Positions 44,105 to 53,142 of a stretch of DNA of 64,000 nucleotides are shown here, piece by piece. The DNA comes from Actinocatenispora sera. GTDB taxonomy: Bacteria; Actinomycetota; Actinomycetes; Mycobacteriales; Micromonosporaceae. The stretch's first letter is position 1. Each line of letters opens with the position of its first letter. Both the position numbers and the translations under genes were made by a program. Under the pieces are notes generated by a model. That model did no database searches and was not told the origin of the DNA. It was given only the letters and a program-made list of their open reading frames with translations. The stretch is from assembly GCF_018324685.1 (NCBI RefSeq), contig NZ_AP023354.1, forward strand, positions 2,976,001-3,040,000. The letters are read 5' to 3'.

Positions 44105-45958
44105 TTAGTGGACGATGATGGAGCGGAAGGCGGAACGTATGTCGCTCTTGGACGGATCGACCGACTGCTTGGTGGACGGGTCGGAGTTGTAGTAGGGCGC
44201 GGTGGTGGTGTAGCTGAGCACCGACGGGCAGCTGGAGCCGCCGATCTGGATCGTGCGGTCGGCGAGCTTGCGGCCGGTGCGCAGCTCGTACACCTGCACC
44301 GGTAGCGCGATCTTGTAGAACGTCACGTCGAGGGGCGTGCCGGGATGTTCGTTGCTCTGGTAGGGGCAGGTGCGGGTGGCGCTGCCGCGCTTCTCGGTGC
44401 CGACGCACACGATCAGCGCCGCCTTGGTGGTGTCGTCGGTCTGCCAGGACGACGGCAGCTTGCTGGTGTAGTCGTCGCCGCCGAAGAACATGCCGCGGTT
44501 GGTGCCCTTGCGGTAGTGGGTCGCGTCGACGTACTTTTCCGGCGCCTGGCAGTACTCCGGCCAGCCGTCCGCGCCGCTGGCGTTGAGCAGCGTGTTGGCG
44601 TGGTCGAGCCGGATCGCCTTGTCCGCCTTGGCAACCCCGGCGTTCGCCTTCGCGGTGCGGGAGTCCTTCGGGTACTGCGTGAGCAGCTGCCGGTAGCGCT
44701 TCTTCGCCTGCTTCCAGTGCCCGTCGGACATCAGCGCATCGCCGCACCCCAGCAGCGCCGCCGGTGCGGCCTTGGGTACCACCGTGCCGGCGCGGTCGAG
44801 CAGCGTGTGGTCGTGCTTGCGCGCGCGCAGCCAGTCGGTGACGGTGGCGGTGTTGCAGGCGTCGCGGGTCGGCAACGCGTGCAGGAAACCGGTCAGCGCC
44901 CGGTCGACCATTCGGTCGTGGCCGGGCAGCGTGGTCAGCACGCTAGCCAGGCCGGTGAACCCGCTCGCCAGGCCATGGGTGTCGCCGGTTCGCAGCGCCC
45001 GCCGCAGGCTCGCGCTGGCGGCGTCGACCTTCCGACACGCCTCGCGGGTCCGATCGCCGCGGACGGTCAGCGGGGCGTCGGTGACCCGGTCACCGAAGCC
45101 GATCCGGGCCAGCGCGGCGCGCGCGGCGGTGCAGTCACCGCTGGCCCGCGCGTCGCTCAAGGCGCCGTCGACGGTCTGTGCATCGAACCGCAGCAACCCC
45201 AGCACGAGCAGCACCGGTACGGCGAAGCACAGCGCGATCAGCCGCTGCCGGGCCACGCCGGTACGGGGTGCGGTACCGCCGCCGAGCAGCCAGCCGTGGG
45301 CGATCAGCGCGAGCCACCAGACGCCGACGACGACCTCGAACCAGAGCGAACGGAACGCGGTGACGAGCAGCAGGAGCAGGACGAAGGTGATCATGTCGGC
45401 GAGGACGGCCAGACCGCGGCGGCGCACCAGCACGTACCCGACGCCGAGCAGCGACGCGTTGCCCACCGCAGCCGCCAACCGGTCGTGGTACCGCGGCGGC
45501 GCCGGCGGCTGCACCGGTGCCGCACCTGCCGTCGGCCACGCCCCGGCCGTCGGCGTATCGGGACCGGTCCACGGGGCCCCGCCTGCCGACGGCGGCAGGC
45601 CACCCAGGCTGGGCGGTGCCCCCGCACCCACCGGGCCGGGCGAGCCGGCCGTCGGCCAGGGCCCCACCTCCGGCGAGCCCGCGACCGGCCCGGGCCCCGG
45701 GATCGGCTGATCGGGCGAGCCGGCCGCCGGCCAGGGCGCCGCGGCCGGCTGCTCCGTCGAGCCGTACGGCAGCGCGGGTGCTGGGCCCGTCTGATCCGGT
45801 GCGGTCATCGGCATTCCGGGGACCGCGGGCGGCTGTGCCGGCGGGCTCGCGGGCAGGCCGGCGCTCGGCGACCGGGGCGGTTGGCCGGTGGCTGCTTCGT
45901 TGCCGGGGGCCGGCGGACGACTCCAGGGGTTCGGCTCGGTCGGAGTCCCGTCCTGCAT
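44105..45958 (-). CDS. Pro-rich membrane protein with TPR-like extracytoplasmic part
   Basis: The 617-residue protein has a Pro/Gly/Ala-rich cytoplasmic tail (about 1-165), three to four membrane helices (about 180-290, including ADMITFVLLLLLVTAFRSLW), and then a helical-repeat region (WKQAKKRYRQLLTQYPKDSR) with several Cys residues and a C-terminal beta region. ATG 45958 has GGAGG 7 bases upstream. I do not know a function; Cys pairs suggest the C-terminal part is outside. Confidence 0.75.
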   Translation of the reverse strand: MQDGTPTEPNPWSRPPAPGNEAATGQPPRSPSAGLPASPPAQPPAVPGMPMTAPDQTGPAPALPYGSTEQPAAAPWPAAGSPDQPIPGPGPVAGSPEVGPWPTAGSPGPVGAGAPPSLGGLPPSAGGAPWTGPDTPTAGAWPTAGAAPVQPPAPPRYHDRLAAAVGNASLLGVGYVLVRRRGLAVLADMITFVLLLLLVTAFRSLWFEVVVGVWWLALIAHGWLLGGGTAPRTGVARQRLIALCFAVPVLLVLGLLRFDAQTVDGALSDARASGDCTAARAALARIGFGDRVTDAPLTVRGDRTREACRKVDAASASLRRALRTGDTHGLASGFTGLASVLTTLPGHDRMVDRALTGFLHALPTRDACNTATVTDWLRARKHDHTLLDRAGTVVPKAAPAALLGCGDALMSDGHWKQAKKRYRQLLTQYPKDSRTAKANAGVAKADKAIRLDHANTLLNASGADGWPEYCQAPEKYVDATHYRKGTNRGMFFGGDDYTSKLPSSWQTDDTTKAALIVCVGTEKRGSATRTCPYQSNEHPGTPLDVTFYKIALPVQVYELRTGRKLADRTIQIGGSSCPSVLSYTTTAPYYNSDPSTKQSVDPSKSDIRSAFRSIIVH

Positions 45959-46227
45959 CGCGTGTTCCTCCATCACCGGCGGATCCGTCGCCCCGGGTTC
46001 CGCGGAGCTGGCCACGGCTCGGCGCGCCGGCCGTGGAGACGGCGGGCGGGGCATGGACCGGTTGACGGAGAGGGGGATCGGGCCAACGGTGGTGATTCTA
46101 GGAGGGACACGAGACGGACACCACGTCCGTTGCGGCCCCGTGCAAACACCGCGCTGGAGGCGGTTTCGAACCACCCGGCGCCGACCGGGACGGGGCCGCC
46201 GACGCGCCCGCGGGGAGTCCGTCGCGG
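45959..46227. other. 269-base intergenic region
   Basis: Holds the promoter region of the Pro-rich membrane protein; a minus-strand TAGAAT -10-like box is at 46095-46100. A TTTCGAACC at about 46164 resembles a tRNA T-loop but has no cloverleaf around it. Confidence 0.4.
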
Positions 46228-46593
46228 TCAGCTCGCCCGGCGGCGGATGATGGCGCGTTCGATCAGGGTGACGGCGGCGTGCGGGTCGGGCACCTGGATG
46301 ATCAGCCGCGCGTACCGGTCGTCGCGCAGCTCGATGACGATGGCCTTGGCGGGATCGCGGACGTCCCAGAAGACCCGGTCGCCGCCGACGCGGAAGCTGC
46401 CCGCGGTGATGACGCCCGGCATGTGGGTGCCGGCGGTACGCACGCCCTTCGGCTCCTTGTTCACGCCCGGGTCGATGGTGGCGCCGCGGACGTTGGCCAG
46501 CGGGATCTCCAGCCGGCTGCGCAGTGCCCAGAGGCGGTCGAGTCCCTCGATCTCCACGACGAGCGTGTTGCCGTCGATCTCGACGGTTGCCAT
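46228..46593 (-). CDS. PH-like/DUF hypothetical protein
   Basis: The 121-residue protein (MATVEIDGNTLVVEIEGLDR, LEIPLANVRGATIDPGV, VFWDVRDPAKAIVIEL) looks like a bacterial PH-like beta-barrel. It sits 9 bases after the TetR gene, so both are in one transcript. Function unknown. Confidence 0.75.
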   Translation of the reverse strand: MATVEIDGNTLVVEIEGLDRLWALRSRLEIPLANVRGATIDPGVNKEPKGVRTAGTHMPGVITAGSFRVGGDRVFWDVRDPAKAIVIELRDDRYARLIIQVPDPHAAVTLIERAIIRRRAS

Positions 46594-46602
46594 TGGTCTC
46601 CT

Positions 46603-47136
46603 TCAGGGTCGTGCGTCGATACGGTCGAACAGGGCTGGTCCGGCGCCGTCCGCGTGCTCGCCGATGCGGGCGCGCAGGCGCAGGCCGAGGATCGCGGCGC
46701 TGGCGGCGCGGGTCAGTGGCGCGGTGGCGTCGCCGCCGACCCCGGCCGCGGTGGCGTCGTCGAACTCGCGCAGTACCGAGGTGACCTCGTCGGCGACCTC
46801 GGCGTCCACCGGTGCGCGTTCGATCATCGCGATCAGCAGCAGGTCGAGGTCGGGTGTGGCGTCGTCGGCGAGGAACCGGTCGTACAGGGCCCGCGTCGGG
46901 TCGGGGTTCGCGGCGACCTGGTGCAGCAGCGGCCGTACCTGGTGCTCCAGGTACCAGCGCAGGGCTGCGAGGTAGAGCCCGCGCTTGCTGCCGAACGTCT
47001 TGTACAGGCTGTTGCGGTGCACGCCGAGATGGGTCACCAGATCGTCCACCGAGATCCCGTCGTAGGCCCGGCTCGCGAACAGCGCCACGGCGGCCGCGAC
47101 CACCTGTGCCTCGTCGAATGCCCTCGGTCGACCCAT
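46603..47136 (-). CDS. TetR-family repressor
   Basis: The 177-residue protein has GRPRAFDEAQVVAAAVALFA and LGVHRNSLYKTFGSKRGLYL (TetR helix-turn-helix). It faces a zinc-type dehydrogenase gene (47280), with a large palindrome at 47152-47191 that carries an inner perfect GAACGATCGTTC. It probably regulates itself with the PH-like gene and the dehydrogenase. Confidence 0.9.
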   Translation of the reverse strand: MGRPRAFDEAQVVAAAVALFASRAYDGISVDDLVTHLGVHRNSLYKTFGSKRGLYLAALRWYLEHQVRPLLHQVAANPDPTRALYDRFLADDATPDLDLLLIAMIERAPVDAEVADEVTSVLREFDDATAAGVGGDATAPLTRAASAAILGLRLRARIGEHADGAGPALFDRIDARP

Positions 47137-47151
47137 GGCAGGATCGTAGCC

Positions 47152-47191
47152 AGTTGAGGAACGATCAGTCAAGAACGATCGTTCCTCAACT
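47152..47191. promoter_or_regulatory. 15-bp-arm inverted repeat (TetR operator)
   Basis: AGTTGAGGAACGATC (47152-47166) and its exact complement (47177-47191), 10-base centre. The inner palindrome GAACGATCGTTC is at 47173-47184. Confidence 0.7.
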
Positions 47192-47279
47192 CGCTGCCGT
47201 GCCGGTCGCCCTCTGCTCGATGCAGACCGACTTCGCCACGGAACTGGCAAGCCACGAGGATCGTCTGGAAGGAGCGGCC

Positions 47280-48335
47280 ATGCCGACATCGGTACCGCAT
47301 GCGACCACCACTGCGGTCGTCGCGCACGGGGCGAACGACCTGCGCGTCGAACGGATCGAGCGGGGCGAACCCGCACCCGGCGAGGCGGTGGTCGCGGTCG
47401 CCTACGGCGGCGTGTGCGGCTCGGACCTGCACTACTGGCGCGACGGCGCGGTCGGCGAGTCGATCCTGCGGGCGCCGATGGTGCTCGGCCACGAGATCGT
47501 CGGCGTGGTGGCCCGGCCGGCCGCCGACGGCTCGGGACCCGCCGCGGGTACGCCGGTCGCCGTGCATCCCGCGACCCGGCACCCCACCGAGGTGCGGTTC
47601 CCGGCCGACCGGCCGAACCTGTCGCCGGGGGTCGGCTACCTCGGGTCGGCCGCCCGGGGCCCGCACACCCCGGGCGCGTTCGCCGGCGAGGTCAACCTGC
47701 GCGCCTCCATGCTCCGCGCGCTACCGGCCGACCTCGACCTGCGTACCGCGGCGCTGGCCGAACCGGCGAGCGTGGCCTGGCACGCGGTCGACCGGGCCGG
47801 CAGCGTGGCCGGAAAGCGGGTACTGGTCGTCGGCGCCGGCCCGATCGGTGCGCTGGCGGTCGCGGTCGCCCACCGTGGTGGTGCGGCCGAGATCGTCGCC
47901 GTCGACGTGTACGAGCATCCGCTGTCGATCGCGACGGCCGTCGGCGCGACCCGCACCCTGCACGCCGGGGAGGCTGCGGAGATCGCCGCAGTGGACGCCG
48001 ACGTGGTCGTCGAGTCCTCGGGAACCCAGCAGGGGCTGGCCTCGGCCATCCGGGGCGCCACCCGCGGCGGCACCGTGGTGCTGGTCGGGATGCTGCCGAC
48101 CGGCGACCAGCCGGTACCGATCTCGCTGGCGATCACGCGGGAACTGACGCTGACCGGTTCGCTGCGGTTCAACGACGAGATCGATGCCGTCCTCGCGTCG
48201 CTGACCGACGGCAGCCTCGTCGTGGACCCGATCGTCACCCACACCTTCCCGGTGGCCGATGCGCTCCGGGCGTTCACCGTGGCCGCCGACCCGTCGGTGT
48301 CGGGCAAGGTACTGCTGGATTTCCGTGAGCGATGA
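47280..48335 (+). CDS. Zinc-binding MDR dehydrogenase (L-idonate 5-dehydrogenase-like) without structural-zinc Cys
   Basis: The 351-residue protein has the catalytic-zinc motifs GGVCGSDLHYW and LGHEIVG, and the Rossmann loop VVGAGPIGALAVAVA. L-idonate/sorbitol-like dehydrogenases carry a four-Cys structural-zinc lobe where this protein reads RHPTEVRFPADRPNLSPG, with no Cys. GSAARGPHTPGAFA fits the idonate group. Start ATG 47280 with GGAG upstream. Oxidises a sugar acid or polyol with NAD(P). Confidence 0.88.
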   Translation: MPTSVPHATTTAVVAHGANDLRVERIERGEPAPGEAVVAVAYGGVCGSDLHYWRDGAVGESILRAPMVLGHEIVGVVARPAADGSGPAAGTPVAVHPATRHPTEVRFPADRPNLSPGVGYLGSAARGPHTPGAFAGEVNLRASMLRALPADLDLRTAALAEPASVAWHAVDRAGSVAGKRVLVVGAGPIGALAVAVAHRGGAAEIVAVDVYEHPLSIATAVGATRTLHAGEAAEIAAVDADVVVESSGTQQGLASAIRGATRGGTVVLVGMLPTGDQPVPISLAITRELTLTGSLRFNDEIDAVLASLTDGSLVVDPIVTHTFPVADALRAFTVAADPSVSGKVLLDFRER

Positions 48336-48392
48336 GTTCCGCTGTCCCGGCTCGTCTGCCCGGGTGAGGAAGCGTCGTCGAGGAGGACCGTC

Positions 48393-48776
48393 ATGAGCAA
48401 TCCGGTGATCGGGGTGCCGGTGGTCGGCGTGCCGGTGGCAGACCAGGACAAAGCGATCGAGTTCTACACCGAGGTCTTCGGGTTCACCACCCGGATGGAC
48501 GCGCCGCTGCCGCAACTGGGCAGCCGGTGGATCGTGCTCGCGCCGGCCGGCGCCGGCGCCGAGGCGACCGGGATCGCGCTGATCCAGGCCCGCGACGGGC
48601 TGCCGACCGGCGTCGAAACCGGCATCCGGCTCGCCGTGGCCGACGCCGCCGCCAAGCACGCCGAGCTGATCGAGCGCGGTGTCCCGGTCGGCGAGCTGCT
48701 GCGCTGGCCGGGCACGCCGCCGATGTTCACCGCCACCGACCAGGACGGCAACGGCCTGGAGATCATCGAGCAATAG
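48393..48776 (+). CDS. VOC-family protein
   Basis: The 127-residue VOC protein (VPVADQDKAIEFYTEVFGFT, DQDGNGLEIIEQ) is a glyoxalase/bleomycin-resistance-fold monomer unit. GAGGAGG precedes ATG 48393. Its end overlaps the convergent MFS gene by 14 bases. Confidence 0.9.
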   Translation: MSNPVIGVPVVGVPVADQDKAIEFYTEVFGFTTRMDAPLPQLGSRWIVLAPAGAGAEATGIALIQARDGLPTGVETGIRLAVADAAAKHAELIERGVPVGELLRWPGTPPMFTATDQDGNGLEIIEQ

Positions 48777-49962
48777 CGGCCGGCGCCGGCGCCGGCCGCC
48801 CGGCGGGGGAGGCCACCGCGGCGCGGCGGTCGAGTACCACCGAGGCGACGGCGAGCAGCAGCGCGCCGGCCGCCATCGCCGCGCCGACCACGGTGGCGGC
48901 CGAGTAGCCGAAGCCGGCCGAGATCACCAGGCCGCCGAGCGCCGCGGCGATCGCGTTGCCGAGATTGAACGCGCCGATGTTGACCGCCGAGGCCAGCGTC
49001 GGTGCGGCCGGCGCGGTGTCGATGATGCGCTTCTGCAGCGGCGGTACGGTCGTGAACCCGAGCGCGCCGATCAACGCGACGGTGACCGCAGCGCCGACGC
49101 GGGTGTGTCCGGTGACGGTGAACGCAGCCAGCACCGCCACGAGGGCGGCCAGTGCCACCAACAGCGTGGGCATCAGCCGGCGGTCGGCCAGCCGCCCGCC
49201 GAGCAGGTTGCCGGCGACCATCCCGGCGCCGAACAGCACCTGCAGCCACATCACGGCGCTCGCCGGGTACCCGGCGACGCTGGTCATCAGCGGGGCAAGG
49301 TAGGTGACGGCAGTGAACACGCCGCCGAAGCCCAGCACGGTCATCCCCATCGCCAGCAGTACCTGCGGGTTGCGCAGCGCGCGGGTCTCGTCCCGCAGCC
49401 GTACCCCGGCCGGGCGCGGCAGCCGCGGCACCAGGGTGGCGATGCCGGCGAGCCCGGCGACCCCGAGCGCGGCGATCAACAGGAACGTGATGCGCCAGCC
49501 CAGCTGCTGGCCGACGAACGTACCCAGCGGGACGCCGACGACGTTGGCCAGGGTCAGGCCGCTGAACATCAGCGAGATGGCGGCGGCGCGGCGCGCGGGC
49601 GCGACCAGTTCGGCGGCGACGACCGCACCGATGCCGAAGAACGCGCCGTGCGTGAGCGAGGTGACCATGCGCCCGGCGAGCACCAGCCCGTAGACCGGGG
49701 CGAGCGCGGTGACTACGTTGCCGACCACGAACAGTCCCATCAGCAGCATCAGCATCGGCCGGCGCGCGACGCGGGTGCCCAGTGCGGTCATCACGGGGGC
49801 ACCGATCAGCACGCCCAGCGCGTACCCGCTGACCAGTTGGCCGGCGGTGGGGATCGAGGTGTGCAGGCTGCCGGCGATGTCCGACAGCAGCCCCATCGGG
49901 GCGAATTCGGTGGTACCGATGCCGAATGCACCGATCGCCAGGGCGATCAACGCGAGGGGCAT
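48763..49962 (-). CDS. DHA1-type MFS exporter (AraJ/Cmx-like)
   Basis: The 399-residue protein has 12 membrane helices and the DHA1 opening ALAIGAFGIGTTEFAPMGLL, typical of sugar-efflux/AraJ and chloramphenicol-exporter relatives. GTRVARRPMLMLLMGLF is motif A. It faces a MarR gene at 50093, its probable regulator. Confidence 0.9.
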   Translation of the reverse strand: MPLALIALAIGAFGIGTTEFAPMGLLSDIAGSLHTSIPTAGQLVSGYALGVLIGAPVMTALGTRVARRPMLMLLMGLFVVGNVVTALAPVYGLVLAGRMVTSLTHGAFFGIGAVVAAELVAPARRAAAISLMFSGLTLANVVGVPLGTFVGQQLGWRITFLLIAALGVAGLAGIATLVPRLPRPAGVRLRDETRALRNPQVLLAMGMTVLGFGGVFTAVTYLAPLMTSVAGYPASAVMWLQVLFGAGMVAGNLLGGRLADRRLMPTLLVALAALVAVLAAFTVTGHTRVGAAVTVALIGALGFTTVPPLQKRIIDTAPAAPTLASAVNIGAFNLGNAIAAALGGLVISAGFGYSAATVVGAAMAAGALLLAVASVVLDRRAAVASPAGRPAPAPAAIAR

Positions 49963-50004
49963 GCCGTCCTCCAGTTGCAGAAGCGTTCATCAACTCCACG
50001 AAGT

Positions 50005-50029
50005 TAATTGCATACGCCTGATAATTGCA
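50005..50029. promoter_or_regulatory. Two TAATTGCA direct repeats
   Basis: TAATTGCA at 50005-50012 and ATAATTGCA ending at 50029, 17 bases apart, in the MFS-MarR intergenic region. Candidate MarR sites or part of the promoters. Confidence 0.4.
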
Positions 50030-50092
50030 AGCGCGGGCTATATTTGCCAGCGGGTAATGTGGCGACGATCGCCACGGCCACGGAGGTGGGAG

Positions 50093-50542
50093 ATGGCCAC
50101 ACGCACCCGGCGAGCGGGGCTGGCGCAGGGCTGGTGCGCCCTGTCGGTGCTGCACGACCGCATTGACGCCCGCCTCGAGCGGGCGCTGCAGGCCGAGCAC
50201 GAGCTCAGCGTCCGCGAGTTCTCGCTGCTCGACGTGCTCAGCCGGCAACACGACGGGCCCGGCGGCCACCTGCGGATGAGCCAGGTTGCCGAGGCGGTGG
50301 TGCTCAGCCAGAGCGCCACCACCCGACTCGTCGGCCGGCTGGAGGACCGCGGCCTGCTGGCGCGCTACCTGTGCCCGGACGATCGCCGCGGCATCTACAC
50401 CGACGTCACCCCCGCCGGTACCGCGCTGCTGGAGGCCGCCCGACCCACCAACGACGCCGCGCTGCGCGATGCTCTCGACGCCGCCCTCGACGACCCCGAC
50501 CTCGCCCCGCTGGCCCACGCCGTGGAGACTCTGCACCCCTGA
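50093..50542 (+). CDS. MarR-family regulator
   Basis: The 149-residue protein has the MarR winged helix: ELSVREFSLLDVLSRQHDGP, VVLSQSATTRLVGRLEDRGL, DDRRGIYTDVTPAGTALLEA. GGAGGTGGGAG precedes ATG 50093. It faces the DHA1 exporter gene and likely controls it. Confidence 0.92.
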   Translation: MATRTRRAGLAQGWCALSVLHDRIDARLERALQAEHELSVREFSLLDVLSRQHDGPGGHLRMSQVAEAVVLSQSATTRLVGRLEDRGLLARYLCPDDRRGIYTDVTPAGTALLEAARPTNDAALRDALDAALDDPDLAPLAHAVETLHP

Positions 50543-50573
50543 TCCCCCGGCCGCGGTGAACGCCGGGCTCGGA

Positions 50574-51377
50574 TCAGCGCGCCGCGCGCACGAACGCCAG
50601 CAGGTCGTTGTTGAGCCGGTCCCGGTGCGACAGCTGCAGCATGTGCGCCGCGTTGCGGTACACCAGCAGCGTGCCGTTTCTGGCCAACCGTGCCGACCGG
50701 CGACCGCAGGTCTCCACCGGGGCGAACGCGTCATGATCGCCGTGCACGATCAGCATCGGCGCCTCGATCGCGCTCAGCTCGGCGCTGAAGTCCGCGGCCA
50801 GGTTCGCCGCCGTGCACGCCACGGCCGCGTACTGCGACACGCCCAGCCAGTCGCGGACCGTGCGCTCCCGGTCGAGTTCGGCGATCGCTGCGCCGGGCAG
50901 TCCGTCGCCGAAGGACAGGCCGGCGTTGTCGGCGACCCAGCGGCCGTAGTCGCTGCGTAGCCGCGTGAGCAACGCCGCCCGGGAGTCGGCGTCGACGTGC
51001 AGCCTCGGTACGGTCGAGGCGACCAGCGCCACCCGAGCGACGCGCCGAGCGCCGTGCCTGCTCAGGTACCGCACGACCTCGCCGCCGCCCATCGAGTGGC
51101 CGACCAGCGTGACCTCGGTCAGGCCCAGCGTGTCGAGCAAGGTGGCCAGATCGTCGGCGAGAGTGTCGAAGTCGTAGCCGGTGCCCGGGTCGTCGGAGCG
51201 ACCGTGGCCGCGACGGTCGTACGCGATGGCGCGGTAACCGTGGTCGGCCATCCACAGCAGCTGCTGCTGCCACATGTCGCTGCTCATCAGCATGCTGTGT
51301 ACGAACACGACGGGCCGGCCGCGGCCCCAGTCGCGGTAGAACAACGCGGATCCGTCTCGGGTCGACAGGCTCGGCAC
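50574..51377 (-). CDS. Alpha/beta hydrolase (non-heme chloroperoxidase-like)
   Basis: The 267-residue protein has FVHSMLMSSDMWQQQLLWMA, DRRGHGRSDDP, the nucleophile elbow VGHSMGGGEVVRYL, the Asp in VHGDHDAFAPV and the His in NAAHMLQL. It belongs to the cofactor-free haloperoxidase/esterase group. Alone, convergent with marR. Confidence 0.92.
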   Translation of the reverse strand: MPSLSTRDGSALFYRDWGRGRPVVFVHSMLMSSDMWQQQLLWMADHGYRAIAYDRRGHGRSDDPGTGYDFDTLADDLATLLDTLGLTEVTLVGHSMGGGEVVRYLSRHGARRVARVALVASTVPRLHVDADSRAALLTRLRSDYGRWVADNAGLSFGDGLPGAAIAELDRERTVRDWLGVSQYAAVACTAANLAADFSAELSAIEAPMLIVHGDHDAFAPVETCGRRSARLARNGTLLVYRNAAHMLQLSHRDRLNNDLLAFVRAAR

Positions 51378-51502
51378 GACAACTCCTCGGCACGCACTCG
51401 GTTGGCTGACCGCAGGCGCCGGACGCCGCGGTCTCGGGGCCTGCCACGCCCAGCTTCGGCGCTACCGCGGCCGGACGGTCAACCCGTACGGGCGGCGAAA
51501 CC

Positions 51503-51517
51503 CTCCCCTGGGGGGAG
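51503..51517. promoter_or_regulatory. MerR-type operator CTCCCC-TGG-GGGGAG
   Basis: Six-bp arms with 3-base centre, ending 6 bases before the merR start; GC-rich CCCTCCCC-GGGGAG dyads are typical autoregulatory sites of actinomycete MerR-family genes. It also holds the ribosome site GGGGGAG. Confidence 0.6.
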
Positions 51518-51523
51518 ACCACA

Positions 51524-52342
51524 ATGGTGGCCATGGACGGGTACCTGTCGATCGGTGACTTCTCCCGTGCGACGCACCTGACGATCAAGATGCTGCGCCA
51601 CTACCACCAGCTCGGCCTGCTCGTCCCCGCCGAGGTCGATCGGCGTACCGGTTACCGCCGCTACGCCGCCGACCAGCTACCCAGTGCCCAGGTGATAGCC
51701 CGGTTCCGTGAGCTGGGTATGCCGCTGGACCAGATCGGGCGACTGCTCGCCACCGCGGACCCGCGGGATCGCAACGAGCGGATCACCGCACATCTGCGGC
51801 AGGTGGAAGACGAACTGGAGCGGACCCGGCATACGGTGGCCGGGTTGCGCTCGATGCTCGCCGGGCCGACCGACCAGACCGGGAACGTCCGGCTGCGCCG
51901 CATCCCGGCGGTGCGGGCCGCCGCGATCACCGAGGTGGTCAACGCCGGGGACGCGGTCGCCTGGCTGCAGGGGGCGGTCGGTGAGCTCACCGCGATTCTC
52001 GCCGCCCAACGCGTGTCGCCGACCGGCCCGGCCGGCGGCATCTACGCCGACGAGGTGTTCACCCGGCACCGTGGTCGGGCAACCATCTTCGTGCCCTGCG
52101 CGGCGGGGATCCAGCCCATCGGCAGAGTGACCGCGCACCTCGTCCCGCCCGCCGAGGTGGCGGTGATGACGCACTGCGGACCGCCCACCGAGGTGGCCGG
52201 TACCTACGCCGCGCTTGCTGGTTACGTCGCTCGCCACGCGGTTCCGGTCGCCGGCCCCATCCGGGAGTACTACCTCGTCGGTCAGCGAGACACCGCCGAT
52301 CCACGCAGTGGCGTACCGAAATCTGCTGGCCGGTGTTCCTGA
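51524..52342 (+). CDS. MerR-family regulator with GyrI-like domain, frameshifted at the end
   Basis: The 272-residue frame has the MerR helix-turn-helix (YLSIGDFSRATHLTIKMLRH, YHQLGLLVPAEVDRRTGYRR), a coiled coil, and a GyrI-like effector domain. The last residues after PIREYYLVGQRDTADP do not fit; in the next frame the sequence reads WRTEICWPVF and runs to a TAG at 52374, the usual ending of this family. A 1-base loss near 52300-52306 explains this. The helix-turn-helix is intact, so the protein may still bind DNA. Confidence 0.85.
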   Translation: MVAMDGYLSIGDFSRATHLTIKMLRHYHQLGLLVPAEVDRRTGYRRYAADQLPSAQVIARFRELGMPLDQIGRLLATADPRDRNERITAHLRQVEDELERTRHTVAGLRSMLAGPTDQTGNVRLRRIPAVRAAAITEVVNAGDAVAWLQGAVGELTAILAAQRVSPTGPAGGIYADEVFTRHRGRATIFVPCAAGIQPIGRVTAHLVPPAEVAVMTHCGPPTEVAGTYAALAGYVARHAVPVAGPIREYYLVGQRDTADPRSGVPKSAGRCS

Positions 52343-52461
52343 CCGGAACCGGCGACTCGGACGCGCCGGCGTAGCCGGCGAACCCCGGCCCGAACGGCTC
52401 GGTACCGGCGCTCGCCGGCGCGCCGGACGTGCTTGCCGAGCCCGCCCGGCACCGGCCCCGG

Positions 52462-53142
52462 TCAGGCCAGGCGGGCCACCGCCGGCTCGACCGCCTTCCC
52501 GTCCGGGACGGCCGGGCCGGCGGCGCGGTCGGCGAGCAGGTCGGCGACGTCGGTCAGCGCCATCTCGATGCGGCCGTGTACCCGCGGATTGAGCAGGGTG
52601 GTGCCGTCGAAGTCGCCGGACGAGGCGAAGATCGCCACCGGGATCGTCAACGCCTGGAAGAACCCGAACAGCGGCCGCATCGCGTGCTCCAGCATCAGCG
52701 CGTGGTGCTCACCGCCGCCGGTCGCGGCCAGCAGCACCGGCTTGTTCGCCAGCGCGTACTGGTCGATCAGGTCGAAGAAGTGCTTGAACAGTCCCGGGTA
52801 CGAGCCGCGGAACACCGGGGCGGCGGCGATGAGCAGGTCGGCACCCTCCGCCCGGCGCAACACGGCGTCCACCTCCGGCGCGATGTCCTCGCGGTCGGTG
52901 GCGCCGGTGAAGACCGGCCCGAGCCGGTAGACGTCGATCCGGTCGGTGACGATGGGCTGCATCGTGCCGAGGGTGCTCAGTACGGCGTCGACCAGGCCCA
53001 TCGTCTTGGACTTCTCGTTCGGGCTGCCGTTGACGATCACGACCCGCAGCGCCCGCCGGCCCAGCGCCGGGGGAGTGCCCGCCATGCCGCGGTCGGTGTC
53101 GGTGCTCAGGCCGGTTCCGGCCGGGGCGGTGTCGGTGCTCAT
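52462..53142 (-). CDS. NADPH-dependent FMN reductase
   Basis: The 226-residue protein has the flavodoxin-like FMN_red fold: VIVNGSPNEKSKTMGLVDAV, AAPVFRGSYPGLFKHFFDLI, ATGGGEHHALMLEHAMRPLF. It should supply reduced flavin to the LLM monooxygenase encoded upstream, with which it overlaps by ATGA (53139-53142). Confidence 0.92.
   Translation of the reverse strand: MSTDTAPAGTGLSTDTDRGMAGTPPALGRRALRVVIVNGSPNEKSKTMGLVDAVLSTLGTMQPIVTDRIDVYRLGPVFTGATDREDIAPEVDAVLRRAEGADLLIAAAPVFRGSYPGLFKHFFDLIDQYALANKPVLLAATGGGEHHALMLEHAMRPLFGFFQALTIPVAIFASSGDFDGTTLLNPRVHGRIEMALTDVADLLADRAAGPAVPDGKAVEPAVARLA

Noticed and set aside
46140-46200. A tRNA near TTTCGAACC at about 46164
   Set aside because: No acceptor, anticodon or D-arm can be folded around it.
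44345-46975. An 876-codon open frame on the plus strand
   Set aside because: Antisense of the Pro-rich membrane protein and its neighbours, with no domain-like sequence.
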